Below are positions 34,443-46,924 of a stretch of 64,000 bases of DNA, piece by piece. Each line of letters begins with the position of its first letter. Position 1 is the stretch's first letter. Origin of the DNA: Branchiostoma belcheri (Eukaryota; Chordata; Leptocardii; Amphioxiformes; Branchiostomatidae); assembly GCF_001625305.1 (NCBI RefSeq), contig NW_017802491.1, positions 4,538,197 through 4,602,196 of the forward strand, read 5' to 3'. A program made the position numbers and the translations under genes. Under the pieces are notes generated by a model. The model was not told the origin of the DNA, did no database searches, and saw only the letters and a program-made list of their open reading frames with translations.

Positions 34443-35360
34443 AATGAATGGCATGTAATGCTCCTAATTAAAAGGGATAAAAAAAGATATTATTCGTAAA
34501 AGAAACAAAGACATACCGCAATTATGGTGTTGTCTGTAAATTACAGATAATTACAGTATCTGCATGACGTATATAATTACTCAAAGCATGCTTCAACATA
34601 CATCCCTTAAGCGTACCCGAAGGGTAAAAGGCCGTCGAGTGGCCAGTCCCCTTCGAATGGGTCCCGGATAGTGAAAGATTGTGTACCAGTACAACAGGTC
34701 AGGGTGTGAAACACCTTTTTTTTTAATTCAAAAGTTCTTTCCGGCAAGATCTCACGGACAATCGGCTCTTAGGCCGAAGAATAGCCAGACCAAGTGACAC
34801 ATAACTTTATACAGACACCAGCGTTTGTTACATACAAACAAATGTAGCACTGCTTTTCTTTTCAAAGTTCAGTCTTGGAAAAACTAAGTCTGCATTAAGC
34901 CGTTTCACACCCGGTTTCGAAGTTGTTTTCAATACATGCTTGAAACGTTTTTAAAGATAAATTTTAGAATCTATAGCTATGGCAATCACTCAGCAAAACA
35001 TGATAGTCTTGAATAGTTCGGCTTCCCACGGTTGATCAACTTTTTTCGTATTTTTTGAGCAGTGAAACGTACTAGTAATCAAAATGTCGCCCCAGAGTCG
35101 AACGTGCTGCTTGTACAAACATCTACCCTATCCGGTTGGATGGTGATCGGTGGCCGGTAAATATCTTCCGAAAAGTGGATGGAATGTTGTCTATATAAAC
35201 GTTGCGATCGAAAAATTACGGGACGTATGACTGCCGAAAATATTCACTTGAGCTAGGAGACTCGTCAAAAGTTTGATTTTTTCCTGCACTGAGACCATGG
35301 AGCTGTCCGGAGGTAGAATTGAATGCTGAGACGGGCTTCCATGTACCAATCATTTGTATC

Positions 35361-35713
35361 TTAAGCCCATGTTACACATTTAGAGCCATCGTCCGAATAC
35401 CAGCTCACCACGGTTCTTGAACGTTCGAGAGCATACAAATCTAATTTCAGTTAAATTTGAGTCAAATTGACTTCTAACCACACTACAACCTACCCCTGAA
35501 CGCCAGTCAACCACGGCCGAACCGCCCGTCCACTTTATAATTATGTTTGAAACATTTTGAATCATTCGGCCGGCGCAAACAAATAGTAACCGACCTGAAC
35601 GAACACAAGCCGACCCAGCCAATCTTGCTCCGGATCCCGACCTACTCCAAACTATGGTTGGGGAGAGTTCGGCTGGTATCAGGAGGCCATATCCGGCTAT
35701 GTGACATGGGCAT
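35361..35713. mobile_element. MITE family A, copy 6
   Basis: It runs from TTAAGCCCATGTTACACATT to ATGTGACATGGGCATTA, with a GAACATTCGGC-type body. The spacer 34443-35360 shows no gene. Confidence 0.75.
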
Positions 35714-35829
35714 TACATTATAGACCAAGTCGGTAGGTGACCGTAAATCGACAACATTCCCGGCGAAGCGGCAAAACCTCTAGAAACCCAATTTAAGCTG
35801 GTATATGAACAGGGGGTTCTATCTAAGGA

Positions 35830-36024
35830 GACGGTCACATTTCTAAGCCGGGCCCGGCCTGGTTGTTTGCGTGAACGAAAAATTAACAATCTGTATTAAG
35901 AGTACACACAAATAGTGGTCATGGTTAATTTTCTAAAACTTCTATTGTGTTTTGCTGTCTTATATCATAATTTTCGTTCCAAACAACTGCCCGGCCGGGT
36001 CCCTGGTTGGGAAATGTGACCGCG
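35830..36024. mobile_element. MITE family B, copy 3
   Basis: It begins GGTCACATTTCTAAGCCGGG and ends GGTTGGGAAATGTGACC, with AATTTTCGTTCC inside. Confidence 0.75.
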
Positions 36025-36062
36025 TCTTAAGTGAACAAACAAAAATACGAGTTGCTACTTAC

Positions 36063-36184
36063 AGAATTTCTTGTCAGGCTGATGACAGTGAGGTTGGCGT
36101 CTGAAGACCTCTTCCCCCTCTTCTTCTCGCGGCTGGAGACAAGAGGATGGAATAGAACAGTGTGCAGGGCTCCGGCCTTTTAAC
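36063..36184 (-). promoter_or_regulatory. Possible 5' UTR exon and promoter for the peptide precursor
   Basis: On the minus strand GTTAAAAGG (36184-36176) resembles a TATA box. It is followed by a purine-rich stretch ending at a good donor (ATTCT then GTAAGT, 36063/36062). The start exon of the peptide gene has an acceptor (TTTCTTCAG) at 33702 upstream of its ATG, so the two could splice. The join is inferred. Confidence 0.4.
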
Positions 36185-37537
36185 TGCTCATGGCCAGTAA
36201 TTATTCAAATTAGTGCCCACAGGTGTGGCTCCACAAAGTCCGTGCCTATACATGTGATAACATCTCTGCGTTCTTCTACATAAAGATATGTTAAATACGA
36301 GTAGTACTGAAAACAATGCGTCTATTGTTAAGGACCCTTCGAGCAACGCTGTAGGGAAGAAATTTTGGACAAGCCTTGCTTGCTTGATCTACAGCCGTTG
36401 TCTGTTGATGATAGATAATAGTTATGCTTTGGGCGTTCCATTAATATGTCATTTTCTTTACCTCATACATTATCTATCGTATAGAAGTCTACAGTTACTT
36501 TAAGATTAGTAGAAAAACAATAGTAGAAGTTTCTCTCTGATAGTAAATATTTACTGACAATGAAATACTAGTAATACCTCCCAGTATATCCTATAGCCGT
36601 AGCCGTAGGTAAAGAGAGTCTTTTTTTTTGCGTGCTGTTTAAAGCTATAAAAGTGGGAAAAGACAGACGGTACGTTTAGGAATTACAGGTTTACTGTACC
36701 GGGAACCCACTGGACAATAGACTAATGGTCAGATGTGTACACAAAATTCTCAAGGTTGCATCGATCAGCCTACGTGTGGATGTTTTCGGTTTGTTTTCGC
36801 TTGTTTTCGAGTTGTTCGGGGTAATTCCCTGGCTGTGTTCAGTAATTAGTGAAACAGCTGACTATAAAACAAATAATAAAGCAATCAGACATAATTCAAA
36901 CCTTCCCGTCAATGTGGTCTTTAAAACACACGCCGTACTGTAAAATACACAGGGGCTGTACAGAGTCAAAAGTTCAGATGTTCATACAGAGTGTCAGAGA
37001 CAATATTTCACGAACTGAGGTTTTCCGAACTGACAAGCACGATTGATGGAAGACGCTTTACAATACACCCTTTTACAATATCCTGGGGGCTTAACATTTC
37101 GTCTTTTGTGAAGGATTCTTCAGGTAATGCAATTATACACTTTGGGGGAGCAATTTTGATCTGTTGGTGGGATGGATAATGACAGTGTTGTCGGCATCTC
37201 ATTTCATAAAGATGAGTTCATTCACCTCATTCCATATACACCACATTCAAGTGAACAGTTAGTAGTAATATTAGTAGTGCTAGTAATAGTTGAAGTAGTC
37301 AAAATTACATACATTGTACAATGTGCAATTGTCATACACTAAGTTCTTCTATATCGCAAAGGTTAGCGATCCTGATAATAACAGCTTGCCCAGGGGAACC
37401 GCCGTAAGTCATTTCCTTAATTTGTTTTTTGCGTGCAGTGGACTAATTTAAAACAGACCTATAGTTTTATCAGAAAAAAAAAACAAAGTTATGGAAGACA
37501 GAAAAGACAGACGCTATCCCGTTTCAGAATGTACAGG

Positions 37538-37896
37538 TTTATTGTATGGAGAAACCACTATAGACTACGCACTAGTCACTAGTAAGCACTCTGCCTTTTG
37601 AACTATAGGCAGCGCTCTGCCTTTTGAAGTATAGGCATCCTTCCATGTCAAGAGATGACAGTAGCTTTATAAGTCTGGTGTTGTGGTCGTGCTTAGGGTC
37701 TGGTGTGGCTAATTAGCCCTACATGTATCTTGTATCGCATGGCAGTCCCGGCCATAGTTAATACACAGGAAAGTTGTAATATTTTGTGGTTTCTCTTTTT
37801 GCTTCGAATTCTTGCGCTTTGTCTTAAATGTTTTCGGTTTGCTCTCGTGTGGTTTTGAGTTTATTCCCGGGTTGTTTTCAGTAATTAATGAAACAG
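37538..37896 (-). CDS. Candidate terminal exon in array unit 1, unknown product
   Basis: After a CTTATATTGTCAG acceptor (minus strand, exon from 37896), an open frame gives LITENNPGINSKPH, a lysine-rich middle (KTFKTKRKNSKQKEKP) and a cysteine-containing end (NYGRDCHAIQDTCRAN). It stops at 37709, with AATAAA at 37543-37538. Unit 2 keeps the same frame (39881-39694, AATAAA at 39528-39523) with two or three residue changes. Upstream coding exons were not found. It may be a real secreted or nuclear protein tail, or chance conservation in a recent duplication. Confidence 0.3.
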
Positions 37897-39522
37897 CTGA
37901 CAATATAAGACAAAAAGAGCAACCAGGCATACTTCACAACTTCACGTCACGTGGTGTTTTATAACGAATACACCGTACGTTAAATACACAGGGGCTTTGT
38001 AGAGAGCCGACTGTTTTATCGTTTATACATAGACAACATTTGACGAACTTTAAGTTTTCAAAGTTCTACTAACCTTTTGACCCTTTAGCACCTACAGCAC
38101 CTGCAAATTCCAAAATTAAAATTGATAGAAAACCCTTCGGCAATAACCTATTGACATTTCGTCTATTGTTAAAGATCCTTTGTAAGAAGTTATGGGCAAA
38201 ATTTAATTGACCTGCAGTGGTTGTCTGATAATGCTATATAATGATCACGCTGTAGGCGTCTCATTTCAGAAACTAGACTTCATTCAACCAAGGGGGTTAG
38301 AAATAAGCTCTTTGATTCAACTCACACATTATACACTGTATACAACTTGGTCTGCAGTAGTAATTGTAAAGTAGTCTCATTTTAGTACGTTTATGACAAT
38401 GAAATCAGCACGTCGGCAGAACATACTGCACCTGCACAATTTATTTTGCGTAGCACTTTTGAATAAATAGAACGTCTCATATAAGATTGTATTTGTGCAC
38501 ATGAGGTTAACAACATCCCGTCTGTCGTTTCCAAATGTTGTGTCGAAATAAAATCGTCTTCAACAGGCAAAATTTTGATGCAACGTTGGCCAACATGAAG
38601 TTTTAAACATCTATGAAAAATCAGAGTGAAGCTTTAAACATCTATTTAAGACCTACTTTTGAAAAAGTTTTACAGGAATTTACCACTTGTTCTGACTTCA
38701 TACATTGGGCAGATGTGTACACAAAATTCTCAGTGTTGCATCGATCAGCCTACATGTGGATGTTTTCGGTTTGTTTTCGCTTGTTTTCGAGTTGTTCGGG
38801 GTAATTCCCTGCATGGCTGTGTTTAGTAATTAGTAAAACAGCTGACTATAAGACAAATAATTAAAGCAATCAGACATAATTCAAACCTTCCCGTCAATGT
38901 TGTCTTTAAAACACACGCCGTACTGTAAAATGCACAGGGGCTTTACAGAGTCAAAAGTTCAGATGTTCATGCAGAGACAACATTTCACGAACTTAAGTTT
39001 TCCGACCTGACAAGCACGATTGATGGAAGACGCTTTTACAATAAGCCCTTTTAAAATATCCTAGGGGCTTAACATTTCGTCTATTGTGAAGGACTCTTCA
39101 GGTAATGCAATTATACACTTTGGGGGATCAATGTTGGAAAGCTTTGATCTGTTGATGGCGGGGTGGATAATGACAGTGTTGTCGGCATCTCATTTCATAA
39201 AGATGAGATCATTCACCTCATTCCATATACACCACATTCAAGTGAACAGTTAGTAGTAATATTAGTAGTGCTAGTAATAGTTGAAGTAGTCAAAATTACA
39301 TACATTGTACAATGTGCAATTGTCATACACTAAGTTCTTCTATATCGCAAAGGTTAGCGATCCTGATAATAACAGCTTGCCCAGGGGAACCGCCGTAAGT
39401 CATTTCCTTAATTTGTTTTTTGCGTGCAGTGGACTAATTTAAAACAGACCTATAGTTTTATCAGAAAAAAAAGTTATGGAAGACAGAAAAGACAGACGCT
39501 ATCCCGTTTCAAAATGTACAGG

Positions 39523-39881
39523 TTTATTGTATGGAGAAACCACTATAGACTACGCACTAGTCACTAGTAAGCACTCTGCCTTTTGAACTATAGGCAGCGC
39601 TCTGCCTTTTGAAGTATAGGCATCCTTCCATGTCAAGAGATGACAGTAGCATTATAAGTCTGGTGTTGTGGTCGTGCTTAGGGTCTGGTGTGGCTAATTA
39701 GCCCTACATGTATCTTGTATCGCATGGCAGTCCCGGCCATAGTTAGGACACAGGAAAGTTGTAATATTTTGTGGTTTCTCTTTTTGCTTCGAATTCTTGC
39801 GCTTTGTCTTAAATGTTTTCGGTTTGCTCTGGTGTGGTTTTGAGTTTATTCCCGGGTTGTTTTCAGTAATTAGTGAAACAG
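39523..39881 (-). CDS. Candidate terminal exon in array unit 2, unknown product
   Basis: Copy of 37538-37896 with the same acceptor, stop and AATAAA. Differences include H-E to H-Q near the middle and C-I to C-P before NYGRDC. No start codon is visible and the gene model is incomplete. Confidence 0.3.
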
Positions 39882-41169
39882 CTGACAATATAAGAAAAAA
39901 AGGCAACCAGACATACTTCACAACTTCACGCCACGTGGTATTTTATAACGAATACACCGTACGTTAAATACACAGGGGCTTTGTAAAGAGCCGAATGTTC
40001 TATTGTTCATACATAGACAACATTTGACGAACTTTAAGTTTTCAAAGTTCTACTAACCTTTTGACCCTTTAGCACCTACAGCACCTGCAAATTCCAAAGA
40101 TTGATAGAAAACCCTTCGGCAATAACCTATTGACATTTCGTCTATTGTTAAAGATCCTTTGTGAGAAGTGATGGGAAAAATTTAATTGACCTGCAGTGGT
40201 TGTCTGATAATGCTATATAATGATCACGCCGTAGGCGTCTCATTTCAGAAACTAGACTTCATTCAACCAAGGGGGTTAGAAATAAGCTCTTTGATTCAAC
40301 TCACACATTATACACCGTATACAACTTGGTCTGCAGTAGCAGTAGTAATTGTAAAATAGTAAGAGTAGTAGTGGTAGTCTCATTTTAGTACGTTTATGAC
40401 AATGAAATCAGCACGTGGGCAGAACATACTGCACCTGCACAGTTTATTGTGTGTAGCACTTCTGAATAGATAGAACGTCTCATATAAGATTGTATTTGTG
40501 CACATGAGGTTAATAACATCCTGTCTGTCGTTTCCAAATGTTGTGTCGAAAAAAAATTCGTCTTCAACAGGCAAAATTTTTATGCAACGTTGGCCAAAAT
40601 GAAAACTGTAAAATGGGGGGGGGGGGGCTGCGCAGTTGGAATATAATGATGCTTTAAACATCTATTTAAGACCTACTTTTTAAAAAAAGTTTTACAGGAA
40701 TTCACCACTTGTTCTGACTTCATACATTGGACAGATATGTGTACACAAAACTCCCAAGGTTGTATCGATCATTCTACATGTGGATGTTTTCGGTTTGTTC
40801 GGGTGTTTTCGAGTTGTTTTCGAGTTGTTCGGGGTAATTCCCAGGATGTGTTCAGTAATTAGTGAAACAGCTGACTATAAGACAAATAATAAAGCAATCA
40901 GACATAATCCAAACCTTCCCGTCAATGTGGTCTTTAAAACACACGCCGTACTGTAAAATGCACAGGGGCTTTACAGAGTCAAAAGTTCAGATGTTCATGC
41001 AGAGACAACATTTCACGATAAGTTTTCCGAACTGACAAGCACGATTGATGGAAAACTTCTACAATACGCCCTTTTACAATATCCTAGGGGCTTAAGATTT
41101 CTTCTATTGGGAAGGATTCTTCTGGCAATGCAATTATACACTACCACTCCGGGGGGGGGGGTGGGGGGT

Positions 41170-41211
41170 NNNNNNNNNNNNNNNNNNNNNNNNNNNNNNN
41201 NNNNNNNNNNN
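41170..41211. other. Assembly gap (42 N)
   Basis: The gap follows a poly-G/GTGGGG run at the end of the tandem array and lies in the 3' flank of F8A, so that gene's polyadenylation site is not visible. Confidence 1.
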
Positions 41212-41356
41212 GTCTGGAAAAACCATGGCCCCTGGATACAGCAGAAGCATTTGTGGTCCAAGATATTGATAACATGCTCCCTTACGTGTTTTCATCAACA
41301 ACAATGAATGTAGATTATGAGAATCGTGATCAGACACGGTTTGGTGTGAACGAGGC

Positions 41357-44018
41357 TCAAATCCCCTCCCCTGAAGGATGTTCCATCTCCTGTATAACCA
41401 GGTGCAGCAGGTGGTTCTGTTCAGCTGTCAGGTGCGGCCTGTAGAATAGACATCAGTAAAAGATCTATAATATGAAATCCTTCTTTGCAATTTTAAGAGA
41501 GCAGATACACTTGTGTGCTCTTGTATAGCAGCTTTTGATATACATTGTAATAGGTAACTCCAAGGAGATCTTTGGGGGTAAAATTGTGCCAGGTTCTAAC
41601 TACCAGCCATTACGAGGAAATACAAAGGAAGAGTCTCTCACCATAAGTCTTTCTGCAGTGATTTAAGAGCAGAGACATCTCTAGACTGACATGCCATCTA
41701 TGGAAGACAAAAGACTTTTTGTTATTAAAAAAATAACAGAATATTTCATATTCTAATATAGGATGACATGTAATTAAAGAGGAATCAAACTGATACTAGT
41801 AGTTTTTATTAATCAATATAATGCTGTTTTAGATCTATGTGTAATTTATTGTGACAGTCTTGTTTGTGATTTGTAGGGACTAATTTTATTTGATAAATGC
41901 AATGCTATGTGTTCAGTAATATTTTGTGTGGATCACAACACCAGCAGTAGCTGCCTGTGTCCCATGTGTATTGTATTGTCACAAAGCAAATAAATCAAAT
42001 TAAATAACGCTTCACCATATACAATCAATACATGTTACATATGAACTAAAGTAAAACATTCATGTGGAAAAAACCACACAATGTACTGTACAAGTATAAA
42101 GCAAGTCTGTTGTAATATCCTTACCACTGTGGACTGTAGTAACAAGAAGACTTCCTCACTCAGGCAGTTAACTGAAAAACAGACAAATACCAATCAATGA
42201 AGGTATATATTCTAATTTAAGTATTGTAAATGAAAATCAAGTTCAGTGACCATCTTTCATTTAAGAAAACCAGACTAAATGTTTAAAACTGTTTAAAAAT
42301 CATCTGAAACAGGCGTAACTTCTGTTTGAAGTTAGAATAGTCTCACCTGGTGCAGAGTCTTCTGAGTGAGATTCCCAGGCATATCTCTCCAGGGTCTGAG
42401 CATGCTCAGGACGGATTCTCTGGGGTGTGGGCTGGACAGGCAGGAAAGTGGAATTCTAAATCATTTGTTGTTGCTGAAGGCAGTCAGATATCCATGAAAA
42501 TGATAATTCTTACAGAAAAATTAGACACTGGTATCTCTGGATAAAATTGGATAAATCATGCAACTGATAATGAATGCAAAGTGCAAAGGAATATAAAATG
42601 TCCTGATTTCCTACTTAATTTTTTTATAGCTAAGAAAAAAATTGCTGCAGATAATTCCATTAAAACAATTTGTATTGCTTATATGTATCCAAAAGCAAAC
42701 AATCTAGTTCTCCCAGCACAACTTACCTGTAACAGCATCAGTAACAAAACTCTGGTGACCTCACATCTGGCCAGGATGTCACAAAATGCACCTAAGGGAA
42801 AGAAAATGCACTTTATTTGTTTATATGATATGCTTAAGTGTTACAGGGTTCAGCAATAAACATTTTATATTAAATATAATAAAATAACACACATACAACC
42901 CATGTGAATTCATTTTTGTGCAGACTTAAGTTGAAAAGGGAAAGTATGTTTTTAGTGCCGTAAATTTTCAGCTAAAAATTAATTATATATCATATGCAGT
43001 ATAATCACAATGGATTGGGCAGTGAATGAGAGAATGATTTTGCAGCAGAGAGGGTGCAAAAAGCATGGAAACAATGCCTTGAATATTTCAACATTTGTAA
43101 AGTTGAACCTACCTATTGGTCTGGAGGCTGGGCCACTGGCTGAGCCTGTGCAACAGAAAATATGCCATTTAGGAAGACTTAAGGAGTTATAGGCATACTT
43201 TTTTTTATGGGCAGTCTTTTTAACGCAAAAACAATACACCTCTCACTCACATGCACACATACACACTTGTGCACAATCAACTGAAAAAATAGCTTCCTAT
43301 CTGTATAATTTGTGCCTCTTATTTACCCAAAAGTCTGTCTGACAAGATTAGATATTCTACTTATTAATACAGAAATCTACCTCCTCTCTCCTGTGCCAGG
43401 TAGGCCATCTCTGTGAAGATGGTCAGAGCTCCATCATAGTCTCCTATGGGGGACATGTCATGTTAAATACATTGTATATGACATTCAATTTGCTCCCCAT
43501 TTTCATTGTATTTTCAAAAAAATTCTCTTATTGTTCTCGATGTTTAGAAGAACTGTTGACAGGCCTACAATGTATATGTAGCACATGGACCACTGAAATC
43601 AACATTTAAACAGTTAAAATTGATTTGCTCAGACAAAGTGAGTTCAGAGCAGTTTATCTTAAACTATAAAGTATACAAAAAACATTTGGACTATGCTATT
43701 TCAATAGGACAGGGAGGAGAGGTATAATTATTTGATATTTCTTAAATTCTATTAATGCCAGTGATACTCAAGCAATATATAATCATGCAGACTCTTTGTC
43801 AATACAAGTAACATAGTACATAAAAATTTCAGGAGACTGATTCAAATACTGACTTGTTTGTATCTTGCAGGAAGCCACCAGTCCCAAGGATTCCAGGCAG
43901 TCTAGGGGGTTCTTACAGAATGAACAAAATATAGATTGGAGAAGATATCAAAATACATTTTCAATTGATATGTTTAAAGTACAATGACTACAAAGTTCAA
44001 TGAACATTATATATTCTC

Positions 44019-44070
<52 letters not shown>

Positions 44071-46311
44071 CAAGTGACTCTGAATGGTCATTAAATCTTT
44101 AAAACAAACCATCCCATGATGCTACATACTATATAATAGATATTTGACTTCAATTGCATTTGATGGCATTTCAGCACTAAGGAGAGTACAATTACCTGGT
44201 ACTGTAGGTCTGCAGCTCTCTGGTAGTATGACATTGCCTGGTCTGGTTTGTTTAGACCCTACAGCAAACATTATTGATGTATCAGTATAAAACCATGTTG
44301 TGCAACACATCTCTCTGTACAAGAGAAAGGTAATCAAACAAATATAAGTAAATGCAGCATATAAGAGCACATACACATGGACAAGAGCAGATTAGGTGCA
44401 GGTAGACATAAGAAGTACCTGCACAGCCCCAAGTTTACCTGCACAAACCTGCATAATAATTATACATGCAGCATTTCAAGATCTGAGTACTAGTAATAAA
44501 GTATAAGTCATAAAGTACTTGAATCATGAAGTGCGTTATTCACAATATTCTTTGTTGCCTTTCAATAGCAGAACTTAAGAGTCAGTCCTCACCCTGAGAG
44601 CATTTCCCAACTCCAGACATAGACAGGCAGCCATGGCAGGTTGTATCTGCTCAATGTGAACCTGGAATTGATAGAAATTGTCATATCAATTACCACTTAA
44701 TCAAACTAAGTTCACCCCAATTTTTTTTTTGTGCCAAATTTTAGGCTGGGTACACAAGTGCACCTATTCCCAAAAATAAATTTCGAGCCCTGCAATACCA
44801 TTTCTTTATGGCAGTCTTATGCCAACTTATGGTACCTGCTGGAATCATGTTTTGCTGGAGTCATGTTTTGTTTGTGAGGATCTTCTCACCTTGATGGCGA
44901 AGTTGTAACAGTTCATGGCAGCGATGAGATGCTCCTCGAACCCGGGACACTTCAGCGTCTGATTGGTGCACTCTGCCTCCAGGAACAGCCGCGCCGCTTC
45001 TACCAGCGCGTGGGCCTCTCCCGGGGAATTGGACAGGGTCTGCTCACATCTGCGGGCACATATTTCACAGTATCATACTACGGTTCCAGATACTGCATGC
45101 TCTATTACAATACTAATCATATAACAGTTTCTCACATCCAAAATAGCTGTGAAAGTAATTTTTGACAGGTGCACCTAGATATTTGTGTAGGGTTATGATA
45201 AGGCAAAAGACATGCATATATAACTCAAAGCTGAAGACAGAAACCTTTTCTGGGACCCTTGACCTAACTTCTTGCTTTTTTTGTCCTTGACATGTCAATC
45301 GGGAAATAACAACACATACAACTACAAGTGAAGAAAAAACTTTCAAATGGAAAACAAAACATCTGTACACAAATTATACCAGAATCTAAAATAGTAGTAT
45401 TATTCTATAGTTACAGCTGACAACGCTCCTTAGTTCTACTGACAGATAATGATCAGTGTCATACCTTGCCATGGCCAGGCAACAGAAGCCAGCATAGTGT
45501 GGGTTGTCATGTTCTAGAAGATCTTTGGAAAGGCTCCCTGTAATACACATATACCATTAGACTATTATTTAGAGTACTAGTATAAGATATTTGTGATATG
45601 TCATGATGTGTTGAGGGCAAGTGGAAGAATTATGTTTAGAGATTTCGGAATATAGGGCTTTCAGAACATAGCAGACATGTAATCGTGATAGGTACCGTAG
45701 GCCAAGTGGTAGAAACGGATATTAAAAGCTTCATTGTTTGGGAAATTCGAGGTACAGACTTCTTGGTAGCACTTACCAAACTGCTCACTAGCCTCAGCAA
45801 CGTTGGGTTTCCGCAGAAATCGTCTGAAAATATGTGACAAAACACTGTTATAACAGGCTTACGTGTAGATTACATTATTATAACCATTTAACTCCATGTT
45901 ATAACATTTTGTAAGCTTAAAGGCAAATGCTATCAGTGTTGACGGTATCTTCATTGCTGTGTGATATTTATTTCTGTTTCCTATATCTTGAGAAGTGGCT
46001 GCCTATTACCTGCAGTTGAAACATCCAGGAATTTACTGAATCACACTTGATGCAGATGTGATGATTGACTGACATACACCAAGGAGCTCGAGCTCCTTGC
46101 ATACACACTATGATTTGTACCAAATTGACGTTTTGTTATAATTTGGCTAAAATCGAAGTGGAACGTCATTGAAAGCGTGCGTCGTATACATCTGAAGGTA
46201 GGACTATCTATCTGACAGATACTTCATCTGGACTGAAACAAAAGAGCACTCTTACTTCTTTAATTTGCTGGAAACGGCTCGGTATTTTGTGAGAAAATCT
46301 ACATCCTCCAT
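41357..46311 (-). CDS. F8A1: F8A / HAP40 (huntingtin-associated 40-kDa protein) orthologue, 14 exons
   Basis: Minus-strand exons: 46311-46256, 45823-45777, 45537-45465, 45049-44890, 44661-44593, 44258-44196, 43911-43854, 43443-43381, 43145-43113, 42791-42727, 42431-42347, 42171-42125, 41697-41642, 41438-41357. They total 957 nt, 318 aa plus stop. Diagnostic stretches are FLTKYRAVSSKLKKRF with RKPNVAEASEQF at the start, then RDYDGALTIFTEMAYLAQER, ILARCEVTRVLLLMLLQ, RPEHAQTLERYAWES and LTAEQNHLLHLV near the end. HAP40 is an all-helical TPR-like protein that binds and stabilises huntingtin. Vertebrate F8A is a single exon of about 370 aa; here the gene is split and the proline-rich linker is almost absent (exon 9 is 33 nt), which explains the shorter length. 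It shares an upstream region of about 0.6 kb with the polycystin-like gene. Confidence 0.95.
43998..44069. repeat. AC dinucleotide microsatellite
   Basis: An almost pure CA/AC run in an F8A intron. Confidence 0.98.
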
Positions 46312-46924
46312 CTTGAAGAGTGACGGGGTCAAAGGTTATGTCGAGAAGCGACCTCTTGCGATTTTACCCGACTCTGTACTCACGAAGCTGCTGGCACTTC
46401 GCGGAACTATTCCAAAATACGTCCCTAGGAAACAGTGGCTAGACTAAAGTATAAATAGTTGTGGTGTCCTTCCTACCTTTTACGAATGGCCCTGAGAAAC
46501 CAATCCAAGTGAAGTATGGATAATGTAATCCATTATTCATAAGCTGTATCATAAAAGTGGAATAAAAGCTGTTACCCATAATCGTTTTAAAACCCCCATA
46601 TCATCAAAAATATTAAAAAGAATAGGTCAAATCAATTCAATTGCCATATGATCTATAAAACCATATGGATGATTAGTTATAACATGTGAGATTTAGCAAC
46701 AGGCTCCTGTCCATTAGGAAAGCATGAAAGGTCCTTGGTACGGCATATTATTCTTTTGTGTAAAAGCTTTTTTTAGCAATTATAGGTCGAACGCTAACCT
46801 ATAGGTCATGACTGAAGGCCAGTTTCTTAGTAACTATCAAAAGTGATCATGCTTGAATGACTCTCTGTGAGGGCTGACATTTAGCGGCGCTGGCCACACA
46901 TCACGCAGGGACGGCAAAGGCAAG
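46312..46924. promoter_or_regulatory. Head-to-head intergenic region, F8A and polycystin-1-like
   Basis: 613 bp separate the two divergent start codons. I see no clear TATA box in either direction. The region is the likely promoter space of both genes; shared regulation is inferred. Confidence 0.55.

Larger units (their letters stand above)
36724..41169. repeat. Tandem array with a period of about 2 kb (2.2 units), cut by a gap
   Basis: Anchors GATGTGTACACAAAA at 36731 and 38711, and a variant at 40733, start three units with the same internal order: GTTTTCGGTTTGTTTTCGCT, then AAACACACGCCGTACTG, then GGTTTATTGTATGG, then TCCCGGCCATAGTTA. Identity between units 1 and 2 is very high and unit 3 stops at N. 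More diverged related sequence lies at about 36290-36480. Candidate minus-strand terminal exons are listed separately; otherwise I see no gene. Confidence 0.9.

Noticed and set aside
40380..40661. 93-codon minus-strand frame in array unit 2
   Set aside because: A one-base difference shifts the frame in unit 1, so the reading frame is not conserved between nearly identical units.
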